From RGIG7111 sp036839975 (GTDB lineage: Bacteria; Bacillota; Clostridia; Peptostreptococcales; Anaerovoracaceae): 64,000 nucleotides of DNA. The position numbers and the translations under genes were made by a program. The DNA lies in NCBI GenBank assembly GCA_036839975.1, contig DAISVU010000004.1, positions 1 to 64,000 on the forward strand. Direction: 5' to 3'. Positions 62,849 through 64,000 of this stretch are shown here, piece after piece. The notes below the pieces were generated by a model. The model was not told the DNA's origin. It was given only the letters and a program-made list of their open reading frames with translations, and did not search any database. Numbering within the stretch: the first letter of the stretch is position 1; every line of letters begins with the position of its first letter.

Positions 62849-62877
62849 TTGACAAGCTTTGCGTGTAGTGGTACATT
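62849..62877 (+). promoter_or_regulatory. hrcA (heat-shock operon) promoter
   Basis: Consensus -35 TTGACA (62849-62854), a 17-base spacer and -10 TACATT (62872-62877), a SigA-type promoter just upstream of the CIRCE operator. Confidence 0.8.
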
Positions 62878-62887
62878 AAGCGTAAGG

Positions 62888-62914
62888 TTAGCACTCGAGC
62901 ATAACGAGTGCTAA
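62888..62914. promoter_or_regulatory. CIRCE operator
   Basis: TTAGCACTC (62888-62896), nine bases, then GAGTGCTAA (62906-62914): an exact match to the canonical CIRCE inverted repeat bound by HrcA. It sits between the promoter and the hrcA ribosome site, so HrcA represses its own operon. Confidence 0.97.
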
Positions 62915-62939
62915 CAAACTTAAAGGAAGGGAGAACGAC

Positions 62940-63992
62940 ATGGATTTGAGTGAACGTAAACTGAAAATACTGCAGGCTATAATAAGCGATTTCATAAGAT
63001 CCGCAGAGCCGGTAGGTTCAAGGACCCTTTCAAAGAAATATGATTTGGGTGTAGGCCCGGCCACCATAAGAAACGAGATGGCAGATCTTGAAGATGATGG
63101 CTATCTTACGCATCCTCACACTTCGGCAGGGCGCGTACCTTCGGAAAAGGCATACAGACTTTATGTAAATGAATTGATGAAAAAAAGAGAGCTTTCACAG
63201 GCTGAAAAAGATGCGATAGCTATGAGGCTTTATGATAACGCCACAGAGCTTGAAAAGACTGTACAGCATGCGGCGCATATACTTTCTGAAATCACCAATC
63301 TCACATCATTTGCGCTTACGCCGGATATCAACGAGGATAAATTAAAATTCATACAGCTTCTTCCTTTGGATGAATATACGGTCGTGCTTATGATCGTTTC
63401 GGAAAGCGGGAAAGTTTCGGATACAACGCTCAAGCTTAAGGAATATTACAATGAAGAGTCGCTCAGGATACTTGCAAAGACAATGACATATAACTACAAG
63501 GGAAGAACTTTGAGTGAAGCGCTGACAGTCGACATCATACATACATTTGAGGCGGATATAGCTGCGATGAACGACCTTGCAAGTGATATAATGCCGAACT
63601 TCATGAAGACTCTTGAAGACATGCTCAATGTAAGGCTCTACATGGATGGTCTGACAAATATATTCTCAATTCCGGAATATAACGACCTTGACAAGGCTAA
63701 GCTGTTCATGGAGATGATTAATAAAAAAGAAGATTTCACGAACAAGCTTATCAAGAGAGATAACGGTGTTATTATAACGATAGGCACTGAAAACGATGAC
63801 ATGAGAATGGAAGACTGCTCACTGATAACGGCAACGTATCATGTAGACGGAAAACTTGTCGGTAAGCTCGGAGTCATAGGACCTACGAGAATGAAATACG
63901 GAGAGGTCACATCTGTAATCGAATATCTTACTGACAATATCAGCAATACATTCAAGATCATGAAAGGAGAATATGGAGAAGATGATGACTGA
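62940..63992 (+). CDS. hrcA: heat-inducible transcription repressor HrcA
   Basis: Repressor of class I heat-shock genes, binding CIRCE with help from GroEL. The 350 residues begin with the winged helix (SERKLKILQAIISDFI and SKKYDLGVGPATIRNEMADLE, about residues 4-55) and HPHTSAGRVPSEKAYR near 58, then the GAF-like and dimerisation domains. The ATG follows GGAAGGGAG. The stop is eleven bases from the window end; grpE, dnaK and dnaJ probably follow outside it. Confidence 0.97.
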   Translation: MDLSERKLKILQAIISDFIRSAEPVGSRTLSKKYDLGVGPATIRNEMADLEDDGYLTHPHTSAGRVPSEKAYRLYVNELMKKRELSQAEKDAIAMRLYDNATELEKTVQHAAHILSEITNLTSFALTPDINEDKLKFIQLLPLDEYTVVLMIVSESGKVSDTTLKLKEYYNEESLRILAKTMTYNYKGRTLSEALTVDIIHTFEADIAAMNDLASDIMPNFMKTLEDMLNVRLYMDGLTNIFSIPEYNDLDKAKLFMEMINKKEDFTNKLIKRDNGVIITIGTENDDMRMEDCSLITATYHVDGKLVGKLGVIGPTRMKYGEVTSVIEYLTDNISNTFKIMKGEYGEDDD

Positions 63993-64000
63993 CGGCAGCG

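Overview
The window is a dense, mostly co-oriented stretch of a low-to-mid GC Gram-positive (Bacillota) chromosome, most likely a strictly anaerobic member of Clostridia. The evidence is a Stp/PknB-with-PASTA pair, three LytR-CpsA-Psr proteins, HrcA with a canonical CIRCE operator, AddA, PduL in place of Pta, QueH, AsnA, split transketolase, TTG/GTG starts with strong AGGAGG sites, and heavy use of ATA (Ile) and AGA (Arg) codons. Family-level placement (for example Anaerovoracaceae/Family XIII) is a guess. No prophage, CRISPR array, secretion system or defence island was seen.

Layout: 1-1189 is the 3' end of a tRNA array (one partial and ten complete tRNAs). 1327-2821 holds convergent tdk and a YhcC-type radical SAM gene. 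2994-18158 is a long housekeeping run: queH, asnA, priA, def, fmt, a membrane zinc peptidase, rsmB, stp, pknB, rsgA, rpe, two LCP genes and ddl. 18356-19700 is a decayed IS110-family element between ddl and thrS. 21821-29163 is a MerR regulator followed by a likely inducible amine/omega-amino-acid catabolic module: Na+/solute symporter, class III aminotransferase, CoA-acylating aldehyde dehydrogenase and a two-subunit CoA-transferase. 29592-35053 is argF-carA-carB behind an arginine-repressor-type promoter. 35273-47192 runs from a CYTH protein through tig-clpP-clpX-lon-engB (protein quality control), hpt, pduL and two unrelated flavoproteins. 47374-54695 holds a lipoprotein, gpmI, addA and gdhA. 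55349-63992 has mgtE, a third LCP gene, nnrD, split transketolase, glpK, a 40-residue membrane peptide and hrcA.

How the parts may work together: transamination in the catabolic module could feed an aldehyde into the acylating dehydrogenase. The CoA-transferase could then pass CoA to acetate, PduL could make acetyl phosphate, and GdhA could recycle the amino acceptor. The substrate cannot be read from sequence.

The most unusual observations are lesions in otherwise intact housekeeping genes. pknB carries an in-frame TAG exactly at a conserved PASTA glutamine, with 115 further codons of good homology behind it. rsgA has a 10-A run that puts its N-terminal OB fold out of frame with the GTPase domain. 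CarA has Tyr in place of the catalytic His of its glutaminase. The IS110 transposase also has an ochre codon where Gln is expected, so three of these are explainable as single C-to-T changes. Other notable elements are a MerR-type promoter with a 19-bp spacer, an ARG box filling the argF promoter spacer, a 42-bp perfect palindrome upstream of tig, and intercistronic stem-loops in the catabolic module.
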